From positions 1 through 64,000 of the forward strand of contig CAMHKW010000008.1 of the NCBI GenBank assembly GCA_946185835.1: 64,000 bases of DNA, in the 5' to 3' direction. The translations under genes and the position numbers were made by a program. Under the pieces are notes generated by a model. The model saw only the letters and a list, made by a program, of their open reading frames with translations. It was not told where the DNA came from and searched no databases. Origin of the DNA: an uncultured Bacteroidales bacterium. Lineage in GTDB: Bacteria; Bacteroidota; Bacteroidia; Bacteroidales; Paludibacteraceae. Each line of letters starts with the position of its first letter. The first letter of the stretch is position 1. This document shows, one piece after another, positions 37,487-46,264 of this stretch.

Positions 37487-39805
37487 TTATTTGATATATG
37501 TCTTTTTACCATTCTGAATGAATATACCGCCGTGAGCATCGGCAGGCGATACTTTCATTCCTAAAACGTTGTAGATAGCATCGGTTGTTTGTTCGCCGTT
37601 GCCTGTCAGTTGCTCGAGTGCGCTACCGGTGTTGTCGGCTTCGGGTGTGACGAGGTTATAGCTCTTAGCTTGAACTGTGGTCTCGAGGTTATAAACGTCA
37701 GCGGTGGCTACTTTTGTTTTTGCAGTGGCATAGAGTTCTACACCCTTTTGCACGTTGGCTGCGGGGAAGACACGTATGCTGCTTGCCCATTTGTTGTCGA
37801 CAAAGAGGTCTAACACCGAGTGGTCGAAATAGAGGTGCAGAGAGATGGTGTCGCCGATATTATGTTTGTCGGGCAGCACTGAGGCATAGAGTCCGTCGAA
37901 CACGCCTTTGTCGTTCTCGCGTCGGCTGACATCGCGCATGTCGACAATCACGCGGTTGCCGGCAGGCTCGTAGTATATCTTCATAGCTTTATTGCCATCG
38001 GAGAGCAGACGTATACCTGCGTTGCCGCCACCCACTACGAATCTGACATCGACTTCCACTTGCATGCCGTCGGTCACGTTGTCGACAGCTTGTGTGCCCT
38101 GAAGTTCGATGTCGGTGGCGGTGTAGCATTGGCTTGTTCGGAGTGCTGTTAGTCCTTCGTATGGTTTTTGCAGCAATGTGCCGTCTTCGGTGAGTGACCA
38201 TTCCCGCGGCAGCGAGTAGTTATGTGCCCAGCCCATGTCGTAGTTGGCGGCAGAGGAGAGTTTGTCGGGCACGATACCCAAGGCTATCGTCTTGCCGTCG
38301 ACTTGGCAAATCGAGGGCGAGAGCATTCCGTATCCTTCGCGTGCCATGCCCGAGAGCTCGACGGTGCGTGGGGTAGCGTTGTCGGGCACGAACTGTCCGC
38401 TCGGATTGATAGTGCCTACCCAATAGATGGTGCGCACACCGCTGTTAGAGCCGAGGGGTGTTACGGTGAACAGCCATTTGTCGCCTATCTTAGTGAGGTT
38501 AGGCATCTCGAAGAAAGTGCCTGAGTTAGCAGCATCGGTGCCGCTGTAGAACAGTGTGCCGTCGTTAGTGAGCGAGCCGTTGGCATTGAAAGCATGCAGT
38601 GTAGCTACGCCCACGCCGTTTTTGCTCGAACCTACTATCATGTAAGCTTTGTCGCCATTGCGGAAGAAATAGGGGTCGCGGAAGTCGTCGGTAAGTCCTG
38701 CGGGACGGCCATTGATGCGTGGGTTGTTGTCGGCCTTTGTCCATTCCACAAGGTCGTCGTCAGGCATGGCGAAGTCGATGGTGGCGCGTGCGTTATCCAC
38801 GCCGGTGTAGGTTATCCAAGGCTTGCCGCCGGTGAGTTGTTCGTCACGGAAGACGCACCCCGACCAGCAACCTTTAATGTCGTAACTCTCTGACGGAGCG
38901 ACAGCGATAGGTAACTCGTCCCAACCGCAGAGGTCTTCTGAGACGAGGTGTCCCCAATGAAGACGTGCCATATAAGGTCCGTTAGGGTTCTTTTGGAAGA
39001 AGAGGTGGTACTTGCCATCGGCATATACGAGTCCGTGAGTCTCGTTGGTCCAACCCATCATGGGCATGCCGTGGAAATGCGGGTGCAGGTTGTTCTTGTA
39101 GAAGGCATCTTGCGGGAAGATGAGGTCGGCCGGGTTGTCGGCAGTGTTGTCGGCAATCCGGTCGGCTGACCATATATGGTTGTCGATGCGTATGTCGTCG
39201 ATAAGTCCGTTGAACAGGTTGATGATAAACGACGAGAAGGTGAGTGTCTTCTGCTCTTTGCCTATGAGCATGGTGCCGTTGCCGGCAGAGAGGGAGTTCA
39301 TCGTTTTGCCTTCGGCGATAAGCTCACCGTTGTTGTACATTTTTATCTGGCGAGCAGTGACATCGAGTGTGACGACGATATGGTTCCATTGGTATTTGGG
39401 CAGCAGCCGGTCGGCATCGAGCGACTGTTTCCATCCGTCGGAGTAACATTCGAATCGGAGGTTACCTTGCGATGAGAGTCGGATGGCGAATCCGGTATGG
39501 TCGGTCTCGTTGATGGTCTCGATGATCGACGAGTATGCATTCTCTGCCTCCATGGCGTTCATCATGGGGTAGGTCTCGACAGCGCACCATAGTGATATGG
39601 TCTGCTGCGTGGTGCTTACCGATTCGGCATCGTAGTTCTTCTTCAGATACGAGGTGTAGCCATTAAGGCGCAGTGCGTTGCCGCGTGCACCCGGCATCAC
39701 GATAGCACCGGTGACACCTGTAGCCTCGTCTAAGGGGAAATGGATGTCGGCACTTGCCAGTTGGCAAATGGCTGCTAATAGCAATAGTGTGAGAGTTTTT
39801 TTCAT
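37487..39805 (-). CDS. LamG-like domain plus divergent GH32, with T9SS-like tail
   Basis: Concanavalin-like N-terminus (ARGNALRLNGYTSYL); GWTNETHGLVY, DFRDPYFF, FEMPNL; tail AIYNVLGMKVSPADAHGGIFIQNGKKTYIK. Confidence 0.85.
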   Translation of the reverse strand: MKKTLTLLLLAAICQLASADIHFPLDEATGVTGAIVMPGARGNALRLNGYTSYLKKNYDAESVSTTQQTISLWCAVETYPMMNAMEAENAYSSIIETINETDHTGFAIRLSSQGNLRFECYSDGWKQSLDADRLLPKYQWNHIVVTLDVTARQIKMYNNGELIAEGKTMNSLSAGNGTMLIGKEQKTLTFSSFIINLFNGLIDDIRIDNHIWSADRIADNTADNPADLIFPQDAFYKNNLHPHFHGMPMMGWTNETHGLVYADGKYHLFFQKNPNGPYMARLHWGHLVSEDLCGWDELPIAVAPSESYDIKGCWSGCVFRDEQLTGGKPWITYTGVDNARATIDFAMPDDDLVEWTKADNNPRINGRPAGLTDDFRDPYFFRNGDKAYMIVGSSKNGVGVATLHAFNANGSLTNDGTLFYSGTDAANSGTFFEMPNLTKIGDKWLFTVTPLGSNSGVRTIYWVGTINPSGQFVPDNATPRTVELSGMAREGYGMLSPSICQVDGKTIALGIVPDKLSSAANYDMGWAHNYSLPREWSLTEDGTLLQKPYEGLTALRTSQCYTATDIELQGTQAVDNVTDGMQVEVDVRFVVGGGNAGIRLLSDGNKAMKIYYEPAGNRVIVDMRDVSRRENDKGVFDGLYASVLPDKHNIGDTISLHLYFDHSVLDLFVDNKWASSIRVFPAANVQKGVELYATAKTKVATADVYNLETTVQAKSYNLVTPEADNTGSALEQLTGNGEQTTDAIYNVLGMKVSPADAHGGIFIQNGKKTYIK

Positions 39806-39892
39806 GACTATGTTGTGATAGTTGAATACATAAGACGAGTCGGAGCCTCGTTTGTCAGTTGAATTCGAAGTCTCGTTTGTCAGTTGAATTCA

Positions 39893-39966
39893 TGAGACGA
39901 GTCGGAGCCTCGTCTCTACGGGGGGGCAGTTGAATTCATGAGACGAGTCGAAGCCTCGTCTCTACG
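39893..39966. repeat. Isolated copies of palindrome GAGACGAGTCG(G/A)AGCCTCGTCTC
   Basis: Two full copies, plus a degenerate copy just upstream near 39833. Confidence 0.85.
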
Positions 39967-40017
39967 GGGTGGGGGAACAATACGAGGGTGGGGAAACAAT
40001 ATGTAAGTAGAACGTTG

Positions 40018-40091
40018 GCGGTCAGCTGTAAGCTTGCGGTCAGCTGTAAGCCTTGCGCTCACATGTAAGCCTTGCGCTTACAGCTGACCGC
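40018..40091. repeat. 15-bp perfect inverted repeat with internal direct repeats
   Basis: GCGGTCAGCTGTAAG at 40018 and 40036; inverse CTTACAGCTGACCGC at 40077-40091. Confidence 0.9.
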
Positions 40092-40100
40092 TGATATTGT

Positions 40101-41294
40101 TTAGTCGTGCAGTTTGTGCAAGTAGTTGATAGTGTTTTCGGTCAGGAGCTCTATATTTCTCTGATACATGTTGTCTTGGTTGTTCTGGTGGAACTCGTAA
40201 GCCGACAGACCATTAGCGATGATAGTACCTTTGTATTCGCTTGTCGGACCAAATTCTACGATACCTGCGCAGCAGTAGTCAACTACCTGTCCCCAAGTAC
40301 CGAGGACGGTTGAAGTAGTGGCGTCTTCGAAGTTCTTTATCACGTTCGGGTCGCCGGGGAAGCCGTACGCGTTGCAGTCCCACATGCAGTTGTGGTCTTC
40401 GCGGTGTCCACCCACACCTAAGAGCGGATAGCTCTCGTGGGTGTAGAAAGTAGTGTTGGCCTCCAAGAGTTGGTAGATGGGGTGTGAGCGGTGGTCGTAG
40501 GTACCGATACCGATGTTGGCATTGACGCACCATGTGTCGTCGCCTACGCCTCCTTCGCCATCGCCAAAGAGCCCGGGTGCATACTTCTCGTCGATACGTC
40601 CGATGGCGTTAACAAGCTGTGTTGCCATCTTGGCAAAGAAGAAGTTACCACCTTCAGCCAAGTACTTGAGCATACCCTGTCGGTTTTCTTCGAGTACGAT
40701 GTCGATAGGCAGGTTCTGCCAGCCGGCACCTATACCTACGCGGTCGACGATGATGAAGACGACGCTGTAGTCGTTGACAGAGAGCGAGCGCAGGTCGGAA
40801 GCCGAGATAAAGGCACCATTGTTTTTGTCGACATAGTTTTGTTTGAACCAATTGGCAGCTGCCACTTCGTCGTCGTCGGGCAGAGCCTCGGGGTCGGCAG
40901 CGAGCAGGAGCATAGCCGGTACGGGTTGCGACTCGGGTTCGATATAGAAACTGACGGTAACACCTTGTGAGATACCTTTGTCGGTGATGACGCGGATGAG
41001 GTAGGTGATAGTCTCAGCCACCGGAGCTCGGGCTATGAGATAGCTCGTTGTGGGCCCGTCGGTCTCGGTGAAGGTGCCATCGTTTTGGCAAACGACTTGC
41101 AGAGCAAGCACGTTTTCGTTCTCGGGCAGTTGCCATGTCAGAGTCACGGCACGCTCTACCGCACTCCACGAGAGGTTAGTCACGTCAGCGATGTCGCTGC
41201 TCGGACCGGTGGGTTGCACGGTGTTGTTGCCGCAAGACATGAACAGAGAGATAGTGGCGGCAACGGCAAGTATTATTGAAAATAACTTTTTCAT
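40101..41294 (-). CDS. DUF4960-like lipoprotein
   Basis: Lipobox FMSC; NWFKQNYVDKNNGAFISASDLRSL, paralogous to 35657..37450. Confidence 0.75.
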   Translation of the reverse strand: MKKLFSIILAVAATISLFMSCGNNTVQPTGPSSDIADVTNLSWSAVERAVTLTWQLPENENVLALQVVCQNDGTFTETDGPTTSYLIARAPVAETITYLIRVITDKGISQGVTVSFYIEPESQPVPAMLLLAADPEALPDDDEVAAANWFKQNYVDKNNGAFISASDLRSLSVNDYSVVFIIVDRVGIGAGWQNLPIDIVLEENRQGMLKYLAEGGNFFFAKMATQLVNAIGRIDEKYAPGLFGDGEGGVGDDTWCVNANIGIGTYDHRSHPIYQLLEANTTFYTHESYPLLGVGGHREDHNCMWDCNAYGFPGDPNVIKNFEDATTSTVLGTWGQVVDYCCAGIVEFGPTSEYKGTIIANGLSAYEFHQNNQDNMYQRNIELLTENTINYLHKLHD

Positions 41295-41327
41295 ATTACA
41301 AGAAAGTTAGGAGTTTGACATATTATG

Positions 41328-42977
41328 TTACTCAGCGATGTCGCCATACAGTCCGTTGGCATTTCTCACTTCGTCGATAGGCAGAGGCAAGAATATCTTG
41401 TCTTGGGTCATAGTAGCGCCGGCGAGGTAAGCTCTGATTGAAGCCTCCGACTGATAGTATTCGTTCATCACTTCTACCACGTTGCCCCAACGGCAGAGGT
41501 CGAACCAGCGGTTGCCTTCCATGGCGAGTTCGAGTCGGCGCTCCATGCGTACGGCTTTGCGGGCATAGTCTTGCGTCCAACCGGCTGCTGGATATCCGGC
41601 TACGTAGTAGTTAGCCTTGGTGGGGTCGAGGTCTTGCGGAGTATAAGTAGCACTAACCGAGCGTGATGCTTTCTGACGAACCTCGTTGATGAGAGTACGA
41701 GCACCTTCGAGGTCGCTGCCGGTCTCGATGAGTGCCTCAGCCTTCAGCAGAAGGATGTCGGCATAACGGATAAGGCAGAAGTTGAGTCCGCTGGCACCCC
41801 AAGGGAAGCCTTGCACCATGTCGGGCGAAGAGGGGTCGATAAGTCCTTTCTTGCCCGAGAACTCGCCGTATACATCGTAGGCACGGCACCAACCGAGGGT
41901 GTAGGTGTGTCCGCGGAAAGGCATGCCGATACGGCCTACGGTAAGGTCCAGACGCGGGTCTACGTTGCCCGTGTAGCTGCCGTCAACCTTCACGGAGTTG
42001 AAGTCGTCAAGGAAAGGCAGGCCGTTGGCATCGGTGCGGAAAGCATTGACAAGGTTCTGACTGCCAAGGAAGAAGTCGTCGCCATTGCCGAAGAGGTTGC
42101 CGTCAGAATAGGTGGTGTTAAGCAGGTTCGACCAGTTGATATGTGCGTTGTTGTTGGCAGTAGAGAACTGAATAGCCATGATCGACTCCTTCTGATTATT
42201 GAATTCGATCTTCGACATGTCGGCGAAGTTCTGATACAGCTCGTACTTACCCGAACCGATAACATAGTCGGCATATTCGATTACGTCAGCCCAGGTAGAG
42301 GTGTAGGCGCTCACCTTAGCCATCAGAGCGGCAGCCACATACTTGTTGAAGCGTCCGGCTTGTGCTTGAGTGGCAGGCAGGTCGTTGTAAGCCTGTCGCA
42401 GGTCTTGCTTGATGAAGTCGAAAATCTGGTCGCGTGTGTATTGGTCGTAGCGTGCGGCGTTGGGGTCGTCGTCTTGTGTGAAATAGGGTATGCGTTCGAA
42501 GATACGTATAAGGTCGAAGTAATACCACGCACGCAGTATTCGCAGTTCGCCGAGCAGTGCATCTTTGTTGTCGATATTGGCATTCTGAATGCCGCGCCAT
42601 GCCTGATGAACACGCGAGATGGCGAAGTAGTTGTTTTGCCATTTGTTGAGGCAGCTTACGTTGTCGCTCAGCAGGTTCGAGACCTCGAGTTGGTGAATGT
42701 TGGCTTCCATTGTTACGCCGCCCCCACCTTTGTAAGCATCATCGGAACGGACGTCGAAAATCCAGTTGGTCGACGGACCGGCAAACGCCTCGTTGTTGCC
42801 AAAGTAATGTGCCTCGAGTCCGGCGTATGCCGATGCCAAAAGCCCTTCTATCGACTCTTCGCTGAGCTGTGCTGAGGTGAACTCGCCATAAGGCTCGGTG
42901 TTGAGGAAGTCGTCGCACGAGCTTAGCAGCACCACGGCGGCACAGAGGATACTGAGAATATAATGATTGCTTTTCAT
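41328..42977 (-). CDS. SusD/RagB-family lipoprotein
   Basis: Lipobox LSSC; RILRAWYYFDLIRIFERIPYF, NRWFDLCRWG. Confidence 0.95.
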   Translation of the reverse strand: MKSNHYILSILCAAVVLLSSCDDFLNTEPYGEFTSAQLSEESIEGLLASAYAGLEAHYFGNNEAFAGPSTNWIFDVRSDDAYKGGGGVTMEANIHQLEVSNLLSDNVSCLNKWQNNYFAISRVHQAWRGIQNANIDNKDALLGELRILRAWYYFDLIRIFERIPYFTQDDDPNAARYDQYTRDQIFDFIKQDLRQAYNDLPATQAQAGRFNKYVAAALMAKVSAYTSTWADVIEYADYVIGSGKYELYQNFADMSKIEFNNQKESIMAIQFSTANNNAHINWSNLLNTTYSDGNLFGNGDDFFLGSQNLVNAFRTDANGLPFLDDFNSVKVDGSYTGNVDPRLDLTVGRIGMPFRGHTYTLGWCRAYDVYGEFSGKKGLIDPSSPDMVQGFPWGASGLNFCLIRYADILLLKAEALIETGSDLEGARTLINEVRQKASRSVSATYTPQDLDPTKANYYVAGYPAAGWTQDYARKAVRMERRLELAMEGNRWFDLCRWGNVVEVMNEYYQSEASIRAYLAGATMTQDKIFLPLPIDEVRNANGLYGDIAE

Positions 42978-42991
42978 AATTGTAGTAGTTT

Positions 42992-45900
42992 TTAGAAGTT
43001 AAGATTCAGTCCGAGTGAGAAGCTGCGCGAACGCGGGTATGGTCCGTTGTCGATACGTGCTCCGTAGCCGCCGAGAGGCAGTTCGGGGTCGAGTCCGCTA
43101 TAGCCTGTGAGGGTGAATACGTTTTCTACTTGACAGAAGACGCCGATGTTCTGTGCGTGCAGTGCGTCGACAGCTTTCTTCGGCAGGTCGTAGTTGAGTT
43201 TCAGATATTTCATCTTCAGATACGAGCCGTTTTCGATGTAGTAAGTCGACATGCGCATCTCGTTGTTGTTGTCGACAGCGGTGAGAGCGGGCACGGTGGC
43301 AGAGGTGTTAGTAGGAGTCCAAGCGTCAAGCACTGAGATGCCGCGGTTGGTCGATACACCACCATAACTCATGAAGTCTAACTGACGTTTGGTAGTGTTG
43401 TAGATGTCGAAGCCGAGTTCTGAGTTGAAGAACATCGACAGTGTCAGTCCTTTCCATTTGAAGTCGAGGTTCAGACCCATTGTCACAGCGGGGTTGGGGT
43501 CGCCTATTATCTGCTGGTCTTTCTCGTCGATGACGCCATCGGCTACTATATCTTTGTACATCAGTCGTCCGGGTGCAGCGCCTGTCTGTGTGGCGTGCGA
43601 GGCTACCTGTGCTGCATCTTGGAAGATGCCTTCTACTACATAACCGTAGTACACACCCATCGGTTGTCCTTCGATGAGGCGGTAGTCGCCCCCGAGTTGA
43701 GTGACGAAGTCGTTGAGGCGAACGACGGTGTTCTTATAGTGTGCGATGTTGAACGAAGCGTTCCACGAGAAGTCGTTGTATTTTGGGCTGTTGTAGTTGA
43801 GAATGAACTCCACACCCATGTTTCGCATGTCGCCGGTGTTGCGCCAAACGGCAGCGTTCTCGCCTGCTACCGAGAGTGTAGGAGGCACGGTGAGCATGTC
43901 TTTGGTGTCTTTCAGATACCAGTCGAGTGATGCGGTGATGTCGCCGCGCAGGAAGGTCATGTCGAGTCCGACGTTGGTCTGCATGGTGGTCTCCCATTTG
44001 AGGTCTTGGTTGCCGCTCTTGGCTACTACCACACCTGCTGCTGTTGCCGAGTTGGTGCCGTTGAAGTCGTAAGCTGCATTGCCTTGCGAGTAGGCGTATG
44101 TCGACCAAGTGGCGTAGTTGTCGGAGATGGCAGCGTTACCGTTCTCGCCCCAGCCGATACGCAGCTTAGCGTCGGAAAGGACGTCGTTGCGGGGGTAGAA
44201 GTCTTCCTCGGTGAAGCGCCATGCAGCCGAGAAAGCGGGGAACCAGCCGTGGTTCTTGGCGCCATACAGACGCGAAGTGGCATCACGACGAACAGTGGCT
44301 GAGATAAGGTAGCGGTCGGCATAGTTGTAGTCAACCTTGCCGAAGACGGAGAAGAGACGCCATTCAGCTATGCCGCCACCGTTGGTCTGTGTACCTTCGC
44401 CGGCGTTAAGAATCATGTAGTTGGCATCTTCGAAGGCATATTGGTTGCGCCATGCGCTTACGTCTTGGAACTTATAACCTATGGTCTCGGTACCGAGCAA
44501 TGCATTGAAGCGGTGTTTGCCCCATTGGTTGGCGTAGGCAGCGGTGTTCGACCATGTCCATGTGTCGCCCTGACCGTATGCGCGACTGAGTGCCGACACG
44601 TCGCTGGGCTCTACCTTGCGTGTGTGCACGTTGTTGAAGTACTGAAGGTGCTCGATACCGATGTTCGACTTGATGGTCAGACCTTTTACCGGGTAGATTT
44701 CGATGTATGCATTACCGAAGATACGCCAGCTGTCGTTTTTGTTGTCTCGACCGTTATAGAGCTGGTGTACGGGGTTGGCGATGTCCGACGAAGCGAGTTG
44801 CATAGGGCTGGTGTAGTTGCCGTTGCTGTCGAAGACGGGAATGGCGGGGTGTTGACGCATGGCGGTGTAAGGTATACCGCGGTCTTCGCCGGTGGAGTAG
44901 CCGTTGTCGCTCCACTGAGCTACCATAAGGTTCTCGCCCACGCCTACGTATTTGCCTATCTTATAGTTGCTGTTCAGACGAACGTTAAATCGGCGATAGT
45001 AAGTGTCGGTTATCAGACCGTCTTGGTTGATGTAGTTACCCGAGAAGAAGACATTACCTTTCTCGCTTGCGTGCGACACGCTTGCCGAGACGTTGTGTGT
45101 CCATGCCTGGCGGTAGACGGCGTCTTGCCAGTCGGTGTCGGCAGAGCGGACGGTACCTTCTGAATTCAGATAATAGAGTAGTTTCGGAGTGGCGCCATTG
45201 CCGTAGAAAGGATGCGAAGGAGTGAGACCTGCGTTGAGGTTAGCAGCCCAATAGGCTTCGCCCCATTGCTGTGCGTTGAGCGTCTGATAACGCTTGGCGA
45301 TAGTCTGAAGGGTGGCAGCGTAGTTGAGGCTGACGTTGAGGCGGTCGCCTTTGGCTTTCTTGGTGGTGATGATGATGACGCCGTTGGCGGCACGTGAACC
45401 ATAGATAGAAGCCGACGAGGCATCTTTCAGTACTTGTATCGACTCGATGTCTGCTTGGTTGAGCGATGCGATGTTCTCTGTGGTAGGCACTCCGTCGATG
45501 ACGTATAGCGGGTCGGTGCCGTTGATAGAACTCATACCGCGGATACGTATGCTACCCGCACCACCCGGAGCTGCATCGGTGGTAATCTGCACACCTGGCA
45601 GACGACCTTGCATCGAGGCAAGAACCGAAGCGTCAGCTTCGCTGGTAGCGCCCGACATGTCCATAACAGCTACGGCGCCCGTGAGGTCTGCTTTACGCTG
45701 AGTGGTATAACCGGTAACGACGACTTCTTCGAGAACCTCGGTGTCTTCGCGAAGAACGATGTTCATCGTTGCCGAAGCGGGAAGTGTTTGCGACTTGTAG
45801 CCGATATACGACACCGTGATGTTGGCACCTGCGGCTACGGTGAGTTGGAAGTTACCATCAAAGTCGGTGATGGTGCCGTTGGTCGTGCCTTCTTCGAGAA

Positions 45901-46033
45901 CCGAGGCACCGATGATGGGTTCGCTTGCTGCGCCATCGGTGACTGTTCCGCTAATGTTGATGGTCTGCGCATTGGCAAATGCTACAGAGGCAAACATCAG
46001 AAGACACCACGTCAGAATTCGTACATTTTTCAT
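42992..46033 (-). CDS. SusC/RagA TonB-dependent transporter (ATG at 46033; track start 46258 is upstream of the signal peptide)
   Basis: MKNVRILTWCLLMFASVAFANAQ; EEVVVTGYTTQRKADLTGAV; YGSRAANGVIIITTKK. Confidence 0.95.
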   Translation of the reverse strand: MKNVRILTWCLLMFASVAFANAQTINISGTVTDGAASEPIIGASVLEEGTTNGTITDFDGNFQLTVAAGANITVSYIGYKSQTLPASATMNIVLREDTEVLEEVVVTGYTTQRKADLTGAVAVMDMSGATSEADASVLASMQGRLPGVQITTDAAPGGAGSIRIRGMSSINGTDPLYVIDGVPTTENIASLNQADIESIQVLKDASSASIYGSRAANGVIIITTKKAKGDRLNVSLNYAATLQTIAKRYQTLNAQQWGEAYWAANLNAGLTPSHPFYGNGATPKLLYYLNSEGTVRSADTDWQDAVYRQAWTHNVSASVSHASEKGNVFFSGNYINQDGLITDTYYRRFNVRLNSNYKIGKYVGVGENLMVAQWSDNGYSTGEDRGIPYTAMRQHPAIPVFDSNGNYTSPMQLASSDIANPVHQLYNGRDNKNDSWRIFGNAYIEIYPVKGLTIKSNIGIEHLQYFNNVHTRKVEPSDVSALSRAYGQGDTWTWSNTAAYANQWGKHRFNALLGTETIGYKFQDVSAWRNQYAFEDANYMILNAGEGTQTNGGGIAEWRLFSVFGKVDYNYADRYLISATVRRDATSRLYGAKNHGWFPAFSAAWRFTEEDFYPRNDVLSDAKLRIGWGENGNAAISDNYATWSTYAYSQGNAAYDFNGTNSATAAGVVVAKSGNQDLKWETTMQTNVGLDMTFLRGDITASLDWYLKDTKDMLTVPPTLSVAGENAAVWRNTGDMRNMGVEFILNYNSPKYNDFSWNASFNIAHYKNTVVRLNDFVTQLGGDYRLIEGQPMGVYYGYVVEGIFQDAAQVASHATQTGAAPGRLMYKDIVADGVIDEKDQQIIGDPNPAVTMGLNLDFKWKGLTLSMFFNSELGFDIYNTTKRQLDFMSYGGVSTNRGISVLDAWTPTNTSATVPALTAVDNNNEMRMSTYYIENGSYLKMKYLKLNYDLPKKAVDALHAQNIGVFCQVENVFTLTGYSGLDPELPLGGYGARIDNGPYPRSRSFSLGLNLNF

Positions 46034-46099
46034 GTTGTGGAATTTAAAGTTGTTATTTGCTTGCTTTTTAACGACGGTGATTCCCGTACAAAAACGCTG

Positions 46100-46167
46100 C
46101 AAAGGTAGCAACTTTGCATGCGCGCGGGTGTAACAGATGTTGCAAACAATATAACAATTGTTGCAAC
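46100..46167 (-). promoter_or_regulatory. Promoter with direct-repeat operator: ATGTTGCAAA 46137, TTGTTGCAAC 46158, -7 TACCTTTG 46107-46100
   Basis: 21-nt phase, 29 nt to -7, no good -33 box. Confidence 0.7.
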
Positions 46168-46264
46168 CTCGATTTTTATTGTGAGAATTGCAACAAAGAT
46201 TAAAGTACGAATAATTGTATGGAGATGTCTGCCGCCGGTTACAAACCGGCGCTCCCACTAAACA

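Noticed and set aside
41811-42875. 354-aa + strand ORF
   Set aside because: Antisense shadow of the susD gene, a GC-rich frame artefact with no recognisable domain. The same applies to 58240..59157, 44441..45163, 50378..51100, 51104..51880 and 55891..56601.
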